DNA from: a virus | Length of the DNA stretch: 42,616 nucleotides | IMG/VR virus record: IMGVR_UViG_3300034111_000709 | Span: 1 to 42,616 of that record | Reading direction: 5' to 3' (one strand) | Shown here: piece after piece, positions 7,486-15,934 of the stretch | Numbering within the stretch: the stretch's first letter is position 1 | Layout of the letters: the number at the start of each line of letters is the position of its first letter | Position numbers and translations under genes: made by a program | Notes under the pieces: model-generated | The model's input: the letters and a program-made list of their open reading frames with translations, nothing else | Databases searched by the model: none | What the model was told of the DNA's origin: nothing

Positions 7486-8915
7486 TGCCAACAACCAACG
7501 GCAACCGCAAAATTCTCGACGTAAAGCGTTGGGAGTTCATGGCCCCTGCACCCAACAGCACGCAGGCTGGCTCGTTCATTGTGTCGTCGCGGCACTTCCG
7601 GCAGCAGCAAATGTTTGTGCGGTCGAACTCGGAAGCAATCATGTATAACCCGGCTGAAGATGGCTGGGTGAACCTTCCTGCCGTCGGCCTTGCTGGCACG
7701 TTCGGCGCGGGTGCAAGCGGGACTGCGGGCGCGTGGTCAACCGGCTCGACCGTTGGCGCGGGTTCGCTGACGGCGACGGCAGGCACGACCTCGACCATCA
7801 CGACCAACCAGAATTTTCAGCGCGACCTTCGCGGATACAAGGTGCATATCCTGTCCGGCCCGAATAACGGCTTGGTTCTGGATATTGTCAGAAACACCAC
7901 AGGCGCAAGCTCGATCATCACAGTTGCCACGCAAGGCACTGCCTTCAGCGCCTCGACGGTCTATCGCCTACTCACCCCGCGCTATTATGTCGTTGGCGCA
8001 GGCACGCTCGCGGCGGCTTCGTTCCGCGTGTATGACTACGCTACGAACACGTGGACAACGCTGTCGCAGACCGGCCTGCCCGCGTCGCTGGCGACTGACG
8101 GCAAGCTTATCGCCACCCCGTCCATCGTTGACGGCGACTTCAAGACGTTCGCGACTGGCACGGCGACATCGGGGACCTCCACAACCATCGTCCAGACCGG
8201 CAAGACGTGGACCGCATCATCGTGGATTAACTCGCAGGTTCGTATCACGGGCGGCACCGGGGCGGGCCAAATCCGCACCATCACGGCAAACACGGCTGAC
8301 ACGCTGACCGTCGCGACTTGGACAACCACACCGGACTCAACATCAACCTATGTCATCGAGGGGAACGACAACTTCCTCTACTACATGGGCAACAACGCGG
8401 TCACGATGTATCGCTACGACATCACGGCGAACACATGGTCCACACTCTCGCCGGGTGTTGCTCGCGGCGGTGCGCCGACAACCGGCATGTCGGGGCATTG
8501 GGTTCACTCGGTAAACGAGACGGACTGGACCAACGAAAGCGCAATCCAGAACGGGCGCTTCCTTTACTCTTTCCGTGGCGCGGCAGGTGCGCTGCTGGAC
8601 CGTTACGACATTGCGGCGAACTCATGGGCGGCGGTCACGTATGCGCCCGCAGCAGATACATTCACGACCGGCACCAAGTATGCGCTGCACGGCGGCACGA
8701 TTTACGTTCAGAAGGAAGCAACGGGCCGCTGGCTCGCGTTCGACATCGCGCGGGCTGAAATGTTCCCATGGAGCACCATGCTTTACCCGCAAGGCGCGGC
8801 CATCTTGGGCGATACGGCGTTTGATGTGCTCTACAAGGACGGATCAACCGAGATTTACTACGTCTACATTCTGCTCAACACCTCCAACGTCCTCTTGCGG
8901 CAAATGGTGATCTGA
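7485..8915 (+). CDS. Kelch-like beta-propeller virion protein
   Basis: A 476-residue protein with at least three Kelch-type blade motifs: YDYATNTWTTLS (about 183-194), YDITANTWSTLSP (about 310-322) and YDIAANSWAAV (about 374-384). Two copies of another module (about 110-160 and 240-290), each with a strand xxVxIxxGxxxG followed by Ile/Thr-rich strands and a Ser-Thr-x-Tyr end, interrupt the propeller. This architecture suits an extracellular surface-recognition or baseplate protein. Function is inferred; no catalytic motif is visible. It overlaps the next mini-gene as ATGA. Confidence 0.65.
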   Translation: MPTTNGNRKILDVKRWEFMAPAPNSTQAGSFIVSSRHFRQQQMFVRSNSEAIMYNPAEDGWVNLPAVGLAGTFGAGASGTAGAWSTGSTVGAGSLTATAGTTSTITTNQNFQRDLRGYKVHILSGPNNGLVLDIVRNTTGASSIITVATQGTAFSASTVYRLLTPRYYVVGAGTLAAASFRVYDYATNTWTTLSQTGLPASLATDGKLIATPSIVDGDFKTFATGTATSGTSTTIVQTGKTWTASSWINSQVRITGGTGAGQIRTITANTADTLTVATWTTTPDSTSTYVIEGNDNFLYYMGNNAVTMYRYDITANTWSTLSPGVARGGAPTTGMSGHWVHSVNETDWTNESAIQNGRFLYSFRGAAGALLDRYDIAANSWAAVTYAPAADTFTTGTKYALHGGTIYVQKEATGRWLAFDIARAEMFPWSTMLYPQGAAILGDTAFDVLYKDGSTEIYYVYILLNTSNVLLRQMVI

Positions 8916-9082
8916 TGACCATTGACCAGATCATCGAAATGCTTGAGCGACGTGTCGCCTATCTGAGCCAGTTGCGTTCAAGCGCGGCGGCATTGGGTGA
9001 CATCCCCCGTGTCGCATCAATTGACGAGGATCTGGCCGAAACTGAACTGACGCTTGCCACCCTGCTTGCCGCTAACGACTGA
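8915..9082 (+). CDS. Small helical protein, 55 residues
   Basis: The ORF starts at an ATG overlapping the previous stop (ATGA) and encodes MTIDQIIEMLERRVAYLSQL then an Ala/Leu-rich second helix, ending LLAAND. It reads as a two-helix hairpin or coiled coil. The overlap and the fact that it fills the whole gap to the next gene support expression. Function unknown. Confidence 0.65.
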   Translation: MTIDQIIEMLERRVAYLSQLRSSAAALGDIPRVASIDEDLAETELTLATLLAAND

Positions 9083-9092
9083 GTAACGCGCG

Positions 9093-10262
9093 ATGCTTGT
9101 CTTTTGGCTGGCAACCGGCGTCCTTGGCAAGCAAAGCGGCGGCATCACGGTCGCGTTTCAACCTGGCGCATTCCAGCCCGACGCTTGGCAGACTGAGGCC
9201 CTAGCGGCTGGCGGTGCAATATCCGGTTCAACGTCACTGACGTTCTCGCTAGCCGGTGCTGTTACAGGCGGCGCAGCGGTTGACGGCGCGTCAAGCCTGA
9301 CGTTCACGACGACCGGAGACCTTACCGGGTCTGGCGGTGCAGGCGCTAACATCGAAGGCGCAACGTCAATCACCTTCTCGCCAGCGGCTACGCTGCTGGG
9401 AGATGGCCCGCTTCTGGGTGCGTCAACACTAACCTTCACGCCAGCGGCGTCCCTGATCGGGGATGGTCCGCTTGCAGGTGCGTCTAGCCTGACGTTCACG
9501 CCAAGCGCTACGGCGTTCGGTGGCGGGCTGATCGAAGCGGCTTCCGCCCTGACGTTCACCACGGCTGGCAACCTGACCGGCAGCGGTTCGGGCGGTGATA
9601 TTGTCGGCTCAACATCGCTGACATTTTCGACGACCGCCACGGCGACCACGGCGGCACAGATTGACGGCGCATCGTCGCTCACATTCACCCCGGCTGGGGA
9701 TGCGTTCGGCGGCGGGCTTGTTACCGCTGCAACGTCGCTGACTTTCGCGACATCGGGCGACCTCACCGGGTCTGGCTCGTCTGTCGCAGACATCGAAGGC
9801 ACAACATCGCTGACGTTCGCCGCGTCTGCGCTGCTGTCCGGTGAAACATACATCGAAGGCGCAACGTCGCTCACGTTCGAGGTTGTGGCTAACAACGCTG
9901 CACCGATCACAGTCCGACGCGGTGATGATGCCGGGTTCAGAACGTCTGGCCAGTCTCGCAAGTTCTTCTACACGAAGCAAATCAAGGAACTGGAACGCGC
10001 TGCCGTCAGGCTCACAAGGCCCGACAAGACGCGAACCAAGAAAGCCGCTGCAATCGTCGCGGCATTCGACCCGATAGCGCTGCCATCGCTGGTGACGCCG
10101 ACCGCTATTGCAGACTTGCAAGATGCGATTGCCCAATTCAGATCCAGCGACATGGACGCGGCGGAACTGCGTGACCTGGTGCTTGCACAGGCCGAGACAA
10201 TCAGGCGTCGGGTTCGGCGTCGCAACGAAGAGGCAGCCCTTGTGCTGTTGCTTGCCGCATGA
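9093..10262 (+). CDS. SLTF-repeat virion protein
   Basis: A 389-residue protein. After a short start (MLVFWLATGVLGKQSG) and a FQPGAFQPDAWQTE segment common in phage structural proteins, residues about 43-265 hold eleven imperfect repeats of 18-23 residues built on Gly-Ala-Ser-Ser-Leu-Thr-Phe. The last ~115 residues change character completely: basic and helical, with IKELERAAVRLTRPDK and RRRVRRRNEEAAL. A beta-repeat shaft with a helical assembly domain is the simplest reading. There is no recognisable enzyme motif. It overlaps the following gene by four bases. Confidence 0.65.
   Translation: MLVFWLATGVLGKQSGGITVAFQPGAFQPDAWQTEALAAGGAISGSTSLTFSLAGAVTGGAAVDGASSLTFTTTGDLTGSGGAGANIEGATSITFSPAATLLGDGPLLGASTLTFTPAASLIGDGPLAGASSLTFTPSATAFGGGLIEAASALTFTTAGNLTGSGSGGDIVGSTSLTFSTTATATTAAQIDGASSLTFTPAGDAFGGGLVTAATSLTFATSGDLTGSGSSVADIEGTTSLTFAASALLSGETYIEGATSLTFEVVANNAAPITVRRGDDAGFRTSGQSRKFFYTKQIKELERAAVRLTRPDKTRTKKAAAIVAAFDPIALPSLVTPTAIADLQDAIAQFRSSDMDAAELRDLVLAQAETIRRRVRRRNEEAALVLLLAA
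9220..9880 (+). repeat. Eleven imperfect tandem repeats coding for SLTF units
   Basis: Within the gene at 9093-10262, units of roughly 54-70 bases recur, each containing a core coding for (G/A)xxS(L/I/A)TF followed by an Ala/Gly/Thr linker often ending GDG, GSG or FGGG. Spacing is always in frame while third bases vary, so the repeat is kept at the protein level. Confidence 0.85.
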
Positions 10263-10492
10263 ACGCCAAGGACCGCGCATCGCTGGCAGAGCAGATTATC
10301 AGCAATCCACTGCTTGAGGTGGTGCTGAACGAACTGGAACACGACGCAATCGAACGCGGCATTTATGCCCCGCCGAATGACCACGAAACACGGCAGTCAG
10401 CAATGGCTGAAGCCCGTGCCGTAAGAGCTTTCCGATCGAACCTTGCAGCATCCCTGCGAGACAATCGACCGACGAAAGGCGCACCCGTCTAA
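10259..10492 (+). CDS. Hypothetical protein, 77 residues
   Basis: Charged and helical, starting MNAKDRASLAEQIISNPLLE with an Ala/Arg-rich second helix. It overlaps the preceding gene by four bases (ATGA) and precedes the scaffold gene by 39 bases. The middle segment (LEHDAIERGIYAP) is reminiscent of small phage proteins found beside head genes, but I cannot name a family. A head-assembly accessory is possible from position. Confidence 0.65.
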   Translation: MNAKDRASLAEQIISNPLLEVVLNELEHDAIERGIYAPPNDHETRQSAMAEARAVRAFRSNLAASLRDNRPTKGAPV

Positions 10493-10531
10493 TCGGGGCG
10501 TCCACACAAACGCCGAAAGGCAACCCCAGAC

Positions 10532-11503
10532 ATGGTAAGCGAAAACGACAACCTGACCTCGGTCGGGACCGATAACGCGCAACCCTCTACCTCAAGCGAT
10601 ACCTCGGAAAGCTGGGACTACTTCGACCCTGATGAAGATCAGGACAACGGAGAAGCCCCAACGGAAACCGAGACCGATGGTGAGACGGATGAGGCCGCTG
10701 CTAGCGACCAAGAGGCCGAAGTCAGTGACGACGACGACGAGACCGAGACTGCCGAAGCGCCCGACAAGGACGTGAAGCCAGCCAAGGTTGACGACACCGT
10801 TATCGTTGAGTTGCAGTCAGGCGAAAAGGTTCCGCTATCGGAACTGAAAAACGGCTACCTGCGACAAGCCGACTATAGCCGCAAGACGCAAGAGACGAGC
10901 AACTATCGTCGAGCCGTCGAAGCGGAAGCCAATCAGCTACAGGCTATTACGAACACCTTTACCGAATATCTTGCGCAGAACATCCCGGAAGCACCAAGCC
11001 CCAGTCTGGCCTATTCAGATCCGGGCCGCTTTACCGCGATGAAGGCAACCCACGATGCGGCGGTCGCTCAGATTGAGCAACTGGTGCGGATGGGTGCCGA
11101 AGCTGCCAAAACCGCCAAGACAGTTGAAAACACTGGCCTCCGTGAGGAAGTGCTAAAGCAGGAAAACGAGGCTCTGGCAGCCGCGTTCCCTGAAACGCGC
11201 GACCGTGCGGGGCGTGAAAAGTTCTTCAACAATATCTATCAGGCGGCGCAGGAACTCGGTGTTTCTTCGCAGGAATTGTCTGCCGTCACAGACCATCGCT
11301 TTTTCGCGGCGCTGCACTTCGCAGCCATCGGAAAGCGGGCCTTGGCGGCACGTTCCAAGGCGCAAGAGAAGGTGAAGGATGTGCCACCCGTTGCCGCTCC
11401 AAAGCGGACCAAGGCGGCACCAACGTCCAACAATCGTGATGCCATGGCGAAGCTGGCTCGATCTGGATCGATCCGTGACGCAATGCGGATTGATTTTGAC
11501 TGA
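10532..11503 (+). CDS. Putative capsid scaffolding protein
   Basis: A 323-residue protein. Residues 1-90 are extremely acidic (runs of Asp/Glu such as DDDDETE). There follows a segment resembling the scaffold ELKNGYLRQADYSRKTQE box (about 108-125), long charged helices (130-255) and a basic C-terminal ~60 residues (KRTKAAPTSNN). Acidic N-terminus, helical middle and basic tail, located directly before the major capsid gene, are typical of phage scaffolds, whose basic tail binds the coat protein. A capsid-maturation protease is not visible here or nearby. A GAAAGG-type site precedes the ATG. Confidence 0.8.
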   Translation: MVSENDNLTSVGTDNAQPSTSSDTSESWDYFDPDEDQDNGEAPTETETDGETDEAAASDQEAEVSDDDDETETAEAPDKDVKPAKVDDTVIVELQSGEKVPLSELKNGYLRQADYSRKTQETSNYRRAVEAEANQLQAITNTFTEYLAQNIPEAPSPSLAYSDPGRFTAMKATHDAAVAQIEQLVRMGAEAAKTAKTVENTGLREEVLKQENEALAAAFPETRDRAGREKFFNNIYQAAQELGVSSQELSAVTDHRFFAALHFAAIGKRALAARSKAQEKVKDVPPVAAPKRTKAAPTSNNRDAMAKLARSGSIRDAMRIDFD

Positions 11504-11536
11504 CCCTCATCATCATCCCCCGAAAGGACTATCACA

Positions 11537-12529
11537 ATGGCTATCGTTGCTAACACCTTCCAGAGCACGTCTGCGAAGGCCAATCGCGAAGAACTGTCTG
11601 ACGTTATCAGCCGCATCACGCCGGAAGATACCCCGATCTATTCCATGATTGAAAAGGTGTCTTTCGATACCACTCACCCTGAATGGCTGGTGGATGATCT
11701 GGCAGCCCCAGTCGCCAACATCCAGCTTGAAGGTGACGAATACACCTTCGGAGCAACCAGCGCTGCCGTTCGTCTCGGCTCCTACACCCAGATCATGCGC
11801 AAGGATGGCGTCATTTCTGGCACGCAGGATGCCACCAACAACGCCGGCAACGTCGAGCAGGTGAAGTATCAGAAGCTCAAGAAGGGCGTCGAGCTTCGCA
11901 AGGATACCGAGTTCGCCATCGTTGACACCAACGCACAGGTGGCAGGCGCAACCCGTGAGTTCGGTTCGCTCAGCACCTGGATCACGTCGAACGTCTCGCG
12001 CGGTGCGACCGGCGCTAACGGCGGATATAATACCGGCACCGGCCTCACAGCCGCTCCGACCAACGGCACCCAGCGCGCCTTTACCAAGGTGCTCATGGAT
12101 ACCGTCATGCAGTCAGGCTACACGAACGGAGCAAATTTCCGCCATGTGTTCACTTCGCCTTACGTCAAGTCGGTGTTCGTCACCTTCATGTCGGATACCA
12201 ACGTCGCGGCCTTCCGCTACGCTGCATCCACCGGCAAGAACAACAGCATCATTGCCAATGCTGACGTTTACGAAGGCCCGTTTGGCAAGGTCATGATCCA
12301 CCCCAACCGCGTGATGGCTGGCTCTGCCACGCTCGCACGCAACGTCTTCTTTGTGGACCCCGAATATCTCCAGTTTGGCTGGTTCCGCAAGATCAAGGAA
12401 GACAAAGAGGTTGCCAAGACCGGCGACGCCAAGAAGTTCGTCCTGATCGGTGAAGGCGCTCTCAAGGTCAAGAATGAGAAGGGCCTTGGCGTCGTTGCCG
12501 ACGTGTTCGGCCTGACCTCCTCGACCTGA
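11537..12529 (+). CDS. Major capsid protein (DUF5309/SU10 type, HK97 fold)
   Basis: A 330-residue protein. The N-terminus (FQSTSAKANREELSDVISR, then PEDTPIYSMIEK) and the internal motifs TQIMRKDGVISGTQDA, KKGVELRKDTE and the C-terminal LIGEGALKVKNEKGLG are hallmarks of the DUF5309 / SU10 major capsid family. It assembles the icosahedral shell around the scaffold. An AAAGGA ribosome binding site lies eight bases upstream, in a 33-base gap after the scaffold gene. A terminator follows immediately (12566-12589), as expected for a very highly expressed gene. Confidence 0.92.
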   Translation: MAIVANTFQSTSAKANREELSDVISRITPEDTPIYSMIEKVSFDTTHPEWLVDDLAAPVANIQLEGDEYTFGATSAAVRLGSYTQIMRKDGVISGTQDATNNAGNVEQVKYQKLKKGVELRKDTEFAIVDTNAQVAGATREFGSLSTWITSNVSRGATGANGGYNTGTGLTAAPTNGTQRAFTKVLMDTVMQSGYTNGANFRHVFTSPYVKSVFVTFMSDTNVAAFRYAASTGKNNSIIANADVYEGPFGKVMIHPNRVMAGSATLARNVFFVDPEYLQFGWFRKIKEDKEVAKTGDAKKFVLIGEGALKVKNEKGLGVVADVFGLTSST

Positions 12530-12813
12530 TGCCGTGGCCTAAAGGCGTTCCACGCAAACCACAGGGGGCGGCAGCAATGCCGCCCTTTTCCATTTCACCC
12601 GAACCAGACGAGGCCATTGTGGCAGATACCAAATCCCCCGCACCCGTTGCCGTTAGTTCGGTCAAGGTCAAGGTCATTCGCGACTTCTGGCGCGAGGAAA
12701 AGCCGGACGGCACCGAGGACCGCGTTGTTGCCGGTTCGATCATTGAAGTGTCGGTTGATGCTGCCTTTGACGGCATCGAAGCCGGCATGTTCGAGCGGCA
12801 CAAGGGCGGCTGA
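12529..12813 (+). CDS. Hypothetical protein after capsid gene; start uncertain
   Basis: From the ATG overlapping the capsid stop (TGATG) this is 94 residues. The conserved-looking part is residues about 44-94 (KVKVIRDFWREEKPDG...GSIIEVSV), a small beta-rich fold. A rho-independent terminator lies inside the first 20 codons, so the native start may instead be the GTG at 12619, which has a GAGG site six bases upstream and would give 64 residues. Such small proteins between capsid and adaptor genes are often minor head or decoration proteins; this is inference. Confidence 0.6.
   Translation: MPWPKGVPRKPQGAAAMPPFSISPEPDEAIVADTKSPAPVAVSSVKVKVIRDFWREEKPDGTEDRVVAGSIIEVSVDAAFDGIEAGMFERHKGG
12566..12589 (+). 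terminator. Rho-independent terminator behind the capsid gene
   Basis: A perfect seven-base stem GGGCGGC (12566-12572) and GCCGCCC (12579-12585) around a six-base loop, followed by TTTT. It starts 37 bases after the major capsid stop and probably trims capsid mRNA or reduces expression of the downstream adaptor genes. Confidence 0.7.
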
Positions 12814-12814
12814 C

Positions 12815-13141
12815 ATGCAGATCCGTGATGGTGACTGGATCCTGCACGACTGGCAACCGAAGCTGGGCCGGCAGGTCTGGCGACGTGAGAACCCAGACGG
12901 CACACTCACCTTCCGGACAGATTACGAAGTCGAGCCGACCATTGATATCAACACGGCGCAGCGGAACATGGCAGCGCCAGGATGGTCTGGCGACTTTCAC
13001 CACGTCGCGTCAATCCCGCTCAACGTCCTTTACGATAGCGGCATGGCGCAGGCCCATACGGAAGGCGATACCGCCTTTGTGTCCCGCTGGCTTAATGACA
13101 GCGAAAACAGGGCGTGGCGGACAAAGGATGGCACCGTATGA
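12815..13141 (+). CDS. Hypothetical head-region protein, 108 residues
   Basis: Begins MQIRDGDWILHDWQPKLGRQ, is rich in Trp and Asp, and reads as a soluble beta protein (DWILHDW, TLTFRTDYEVEPT, SGDFHHVASIPL). The ATG lies one base after the preceding stop, and its stop overlaps the next ATG (ATGA). Proteins with the same flavour occur between capsid and adaptor genes in podophages, but I do not recognise a named domain. A structural or assembly role is inferred from position only. Confidence 0.7.
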   Translation: MQIRDGDWILHDWQPKLGRQVWRRENPDGTLTFRTDYEVEPTIDINTAQRNMAAPGWSGDFHHVASIPLNVLYDSGMAQAHTEGDTAFVSRWLNDSENRAWRTKDGTV

Positions 13142-13728
13142 GCGCTTTTGCGGACTATCTGGATCTTCGGCTAGCCGTCTCGGAGCATGTCGGCAATCGT
13201 GCCATTAGCGACGTGTTCCCGCGTCTGGTCAAAATGGCCGAGGCGACGTTGAACAAGAAACTGCGCACCCGTCAGCAGATCACCAACGGGACGTTGACCT
13301 TCACCGATGGCGTTGCGCCTTTGCCGGCTGATTGCCTTGAAATCATCTCACTGTTTTTCAACCCCACAACGACCATGCGGGCGGGTTCGATTGTTGATAC
13401 GCGCGACACTGCATCCGGTGATGACGCCTACGCTGTCTCGGGTTCAAATGTGCTGGTTTACGGCGCAACCGGAACGCGGTCTGTCATCTACTTCGCAGCC
13501 ATCCCGACGCTGACGACATCAACCACCACAAGCAACTGGCTTCTGGCTGCCCATCCGCAGGTTTACCTATACGCGGTCGGGTTCGAGGCTGCGAAGTTCC
13601 TGCGTGATCCTGAGTTGGCCGCAATGACCGACCAGCTATTTGCCGGCGCATTGAATGACATGCTGATTAATGACGAGCGGGACCGTTGGGCTAATGGCAT
13701 CGTGCGGCAGAGGACAATCACACCATGA
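13138..13728 (+). CDS. Putative head-tail adaptor protein
   Basis: A 196-residue protein starting MSAFADYLDLRLAVSEHVGN. This ATG was chosen because it overlaps the previous stop (ATGA); an in-frame ATG 24 bases upstream is less likely. The layout is N-terminal helices with LVKMAEATLNKKLRTRQQ, then a beta core (TLTFTDGVAPLPADCLEI) and a C-terminal helical pair ending in NDERDRWANG. This matches the gp6/gp4-like connector adaptors that sit below the portal in short-tailed phages, and it follows the capsid gene as those do. Confidence 0.65.
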   Translation: MSAFADYLDLRLAVSEHVGNRAISDVFPRLVKMAEATLNKKLRTRQQITNGTLTFTDGVAPLPADCLEIISLFFNPTTTMRAGSIVDTRDTASGDDAYAVSGSNVLVYGATGTRSVIYFAAIPTLTTSTTTSNWLLAAHPQVYLYAVGFEAAKFLRDPELAAMTDQLFAGALNDMLINDERDRWANGIVRQRTITP

Positions 13729-14333
13729 CGCTGCTCACGATAGCCCAAGACGTTGCCCGCAACACGGCTTTAGACGTTCCGGCGACTGCTGGCGGTTCGA
13801 CCGCGCGCGAGATTGTCAATATCGTCCAGTTCATCAACGACACCGGGCTTGATGTTGCACGGCGCGTGGATTGGGGCGCGCTGCGGCAAACTTCGACAAA
13901 GACAGGCACTGGCGCACTGGTGGCGCATAACATGCCAAGCGGCTTCTCGCGCCTGATCAACGGCAATGCCGTTTCGGCCAGCGGCGTTCCGGTTCGTGGC
14001 GGGCTGTCGCCTGATGAATGGGCATCCCTTACGCCGGTTGAGGGAACCCCGCGGTTCTTTCGTATGCGTGGCCACACCATTAGCTTTTATCCATTCCTTG
14101 CTACAGGCGCGACGGCGGTTGTTACGTTTCAAAGCCTGCATTGGGCGTCAAACGGCACCGAGCGCTTGAACCTTGATGCCGAAACAGCGCTCTTCCCCGA
14201 GGACTTGCTTGTGAAGGGCGCTATCTGGCGTCAACGTCGCCATGTCGGGCAGGACTTCGCCGACCAGATGGCTGAATTTGAAGCGGCTCTGGCTGATTAC
14301 GCAGCCTATGACGCGCGGGACCGTTCCCCATGA
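13725..14333 (+). CDS. Second adaptor-like connector protein
   Basis: A 202-residue protein: helical start (LLTIAQDVARNTALDVP, REIVNIVQFINDTGLDVARRVDW), then a beta domain (SGFSRLINGNAVSASGVPV, EGTPRFFRMRGHTISFYP) and a C-terminal helix (VGQDFADQMAEFEAALADYAAYDARD). The architecture parallels the gene just upstream, a helical N-terminus around a beta core, so the two may be paralogous or successive rings of the neck. Overlaps of four bases at both ends indicate translational coupling. Confidence 0.6.
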   Translation: MTLLTIAQDVARNTALDVPATAGGSTAREIVNIVQFINDTGLDVARRVDWGALRQTSTKTGTGALVAHNMPSGFSRLINGNAVSASGVPVRGGLSPDEWASLTPVEGTPRFFRMRGHTISFYPFLATGATAVVTFQSLHWASNGTERLNLDAETALFPEDLLVKGAIWRQRRHVGQDFADQMAEFEAALADYAAYDARDRSP

Positions 14334-15934
14334 TCCGGCCCGCAAGAGGTCAGGTCAGGCCAACGGCAGCCCGACCGGCAGCGATGAAGGCAAAGACATT
14401 CCCCGCACCACGTAGGGGCTGGGTGCTGTCCGAAAACTACGCCATCCAGTCACCTGAAACGGCACTGACGCTCGACAACTGGTTTCCGACCACAACCGGC
14501 ATCCGCGTGCGAGGTGGACGCGCCAAGAGCGCTACGTTGGCTGGTGCTATCCCGGTGCGGTCCATGTGGGAATATATCGGGGCATCCGGTCGCAAGCGCT
14601 TTGCCGCTGATCTCGACAAGGTCTATGACATCACCACGCCCTCCACCCCGACAACGCCAATCTCGGCCACGGTAACAGGGCGGACATCGGGCTATTATTC
14701 CACCGTCCAAATGACGACCGTTGGCGGGATTTATCAATATTGCTTTAACGGCACGAACAGCCCGCTTTTGTATGACGGCACCAGCTTCACACCGATTACG
14801 GGCGTTTCAACCCCGGCCATCACGGGCGTGACGACTTCGCTTTTGTCTCAGGGCTGGGTTTACTCCAATCGGATCTTTATGGTGCAGGGCGGCACCCAGA
14901 CGGCATGGTTCCTGCCCGTGGATAGCGTAGGCGGTGCGGCTCAGGACATATCGCTTGCGGGCGTGTTCCAGGATGGTGGCGCATTGCTGTTCGGCGCTAC
15001 ATGGTCGCTTGATGCCGGCGATGGCGTCAACCAGAAATGCGTGTTCGTCTCCACGACCGGTGAAGTGGCAATCTATCAAGGCACCGACCCGTCAGATCCG
15101 ACTAAATGGTCTATCCAAGGCGTCTATAACATCAGCCGCCCGCTCGGCATGAAGGCAATCATGCAGGCCGGTGGCGACTTGCTCATTGCGACTGAAGAAG
15201 GCGTCATTGCCCTGTCGGAAGCCGTCAGCAAGGACAGCGCTGCGTTGTCATTGTCGGCAGTGTCTCGCGCGATAGAGCCGGAATGGCGGAAGGAAGCCAA
15301 GGACCGTATTTCGCTGCCCTTCGAGATCCTGAAATGGTCAGCCAATTCGATGATGGTGGTCTCGCTGCCTCCCGTGACCGGGCTGGATGACATCTGCTTT
15401 GTCTGCAACATCCAGACGGGCGCATGGGCGCGGTTCACGAACTGGCAGACCCGGTGCATGTCGCTTTTCAATGGCCGGGGCTATTTCGGCGCGAACGATG
15501 GCTGCATCTATGAGATGGAAGCGGGCGGCTCTGACGACGGCACGCCCTACACGGCAGCCTACAGCGGGGCCTTCGACCATCTGGACGCACCCGGCGTTAC
15601 CAAGACAATCACGATGGCCCGAACCATCTTCAAGGCTGCAACCCCGATCATCGCCAAAGTGAGCGGCTCAACCGATTACGCCGAGACGTTGCCTAGCGCG
15701 CCGTCATCACCTGCGAACTTCCTGACCTCGGAATGGGATAGCGGGCTATGGGACAGCGCCTTGTGGGATACGTCGAACATCAAGGCGTCTTACAAAACCG
15801 GCTGGGTTGGCATCGGTGAAACCGGGTTTTCATTCGCTCCACAGGTTCAAGTCACCTACGGCGTCACGCCATTGCCTCGCGTTGAACTGGTGGCGTTCGA
15901 CATCGCCTATGAACAGGGCGGGCTTATCGTCTGA
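14330..15934 (+). CDS. Putative tail nozzle / DNA-stabilisation protein
   Basis: A 534-residue beta-rich protein. Features seen: AMKAKTFPAPRRGWVLSENYA (about 19-39), LDNWFPTTTGIRVRGG (about 48-63), a set of repeated strands that read like a propeller (YNISRPLGMKAI, DLLIATEEGVIAL), and a C-terminal FAPQVQVTYG...VELVAFDI. Proteins of this type follow the adaptors in P22-like phages (gp10 role, packaged-DNA stabilisation) and form the nozzle. The assignment rests on length, gene order and these recurring motifs. It overlaps adaptor 2 by four bases. Confidence 0.6.
   Translation: MIRPARGQVRPTAARPAAMKAKTFPAPRRGWVLSENYAIQSPETALTLDNWFPTTTGIRVRGGRAKSATLAGAIPVRSMWEYIGASGRKRFAADLDKVYDITTPSTPTTPISATVTGRTSGYYSTVQMTTVGGIYQYCFNGTNSPLLYDGTSFTPITGVSTPAITGVTTSLLSQGWVYSNRIFMVQGGTQTAWFLPVDSVGGAAQDISLAGVFQDGGALLFGATWSLDAGDGVNQKCVFVSTTGEVAIYQGTDPSDPTKWSIQGVYNISRPLGMKAIMQAGGDLLIATEEGVIALSEAVSKDSAALSLSAVSRAIEPEWRKEAKDRISLPFEILKWSANSMMVVSLPPVTGLDDICFVCNIQTGAWARFTNWQTRCMSLFNGRGYFGANDGCIYEMEAGGSDDGTPYTAAYSGAFDHLDAPGVTKTITMARTIFKAATPIIAKVSGSTDYAETLPSAPSSPANFLTSEWDSGLWDSALWDTSNIKASYKTGWVGIGETGFSFAPQVQVTYGVTPLPRVELVAFDIAYEQGGLIV

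Noticed and set aside
9220-9880. CRISPR-like array
   Set aside because: Repeats are degenerate, in frame and protein coding, with no constant-length spacers.
9158-9961. A 267-codon minus-strand ORF inside the SLTF-repeat gene
   Set aside because: It mirrors the repetitive plus-strand coding sequence and consists of repeated Val-Ser-Asp and Pro-rich units; no start context.
9609-10280. A 223-codon Arg/Cys-rich minus-strand ORF
   Set aside because: Arg-rich out-of-frame translation typical of shadows over GC-rich repeats.
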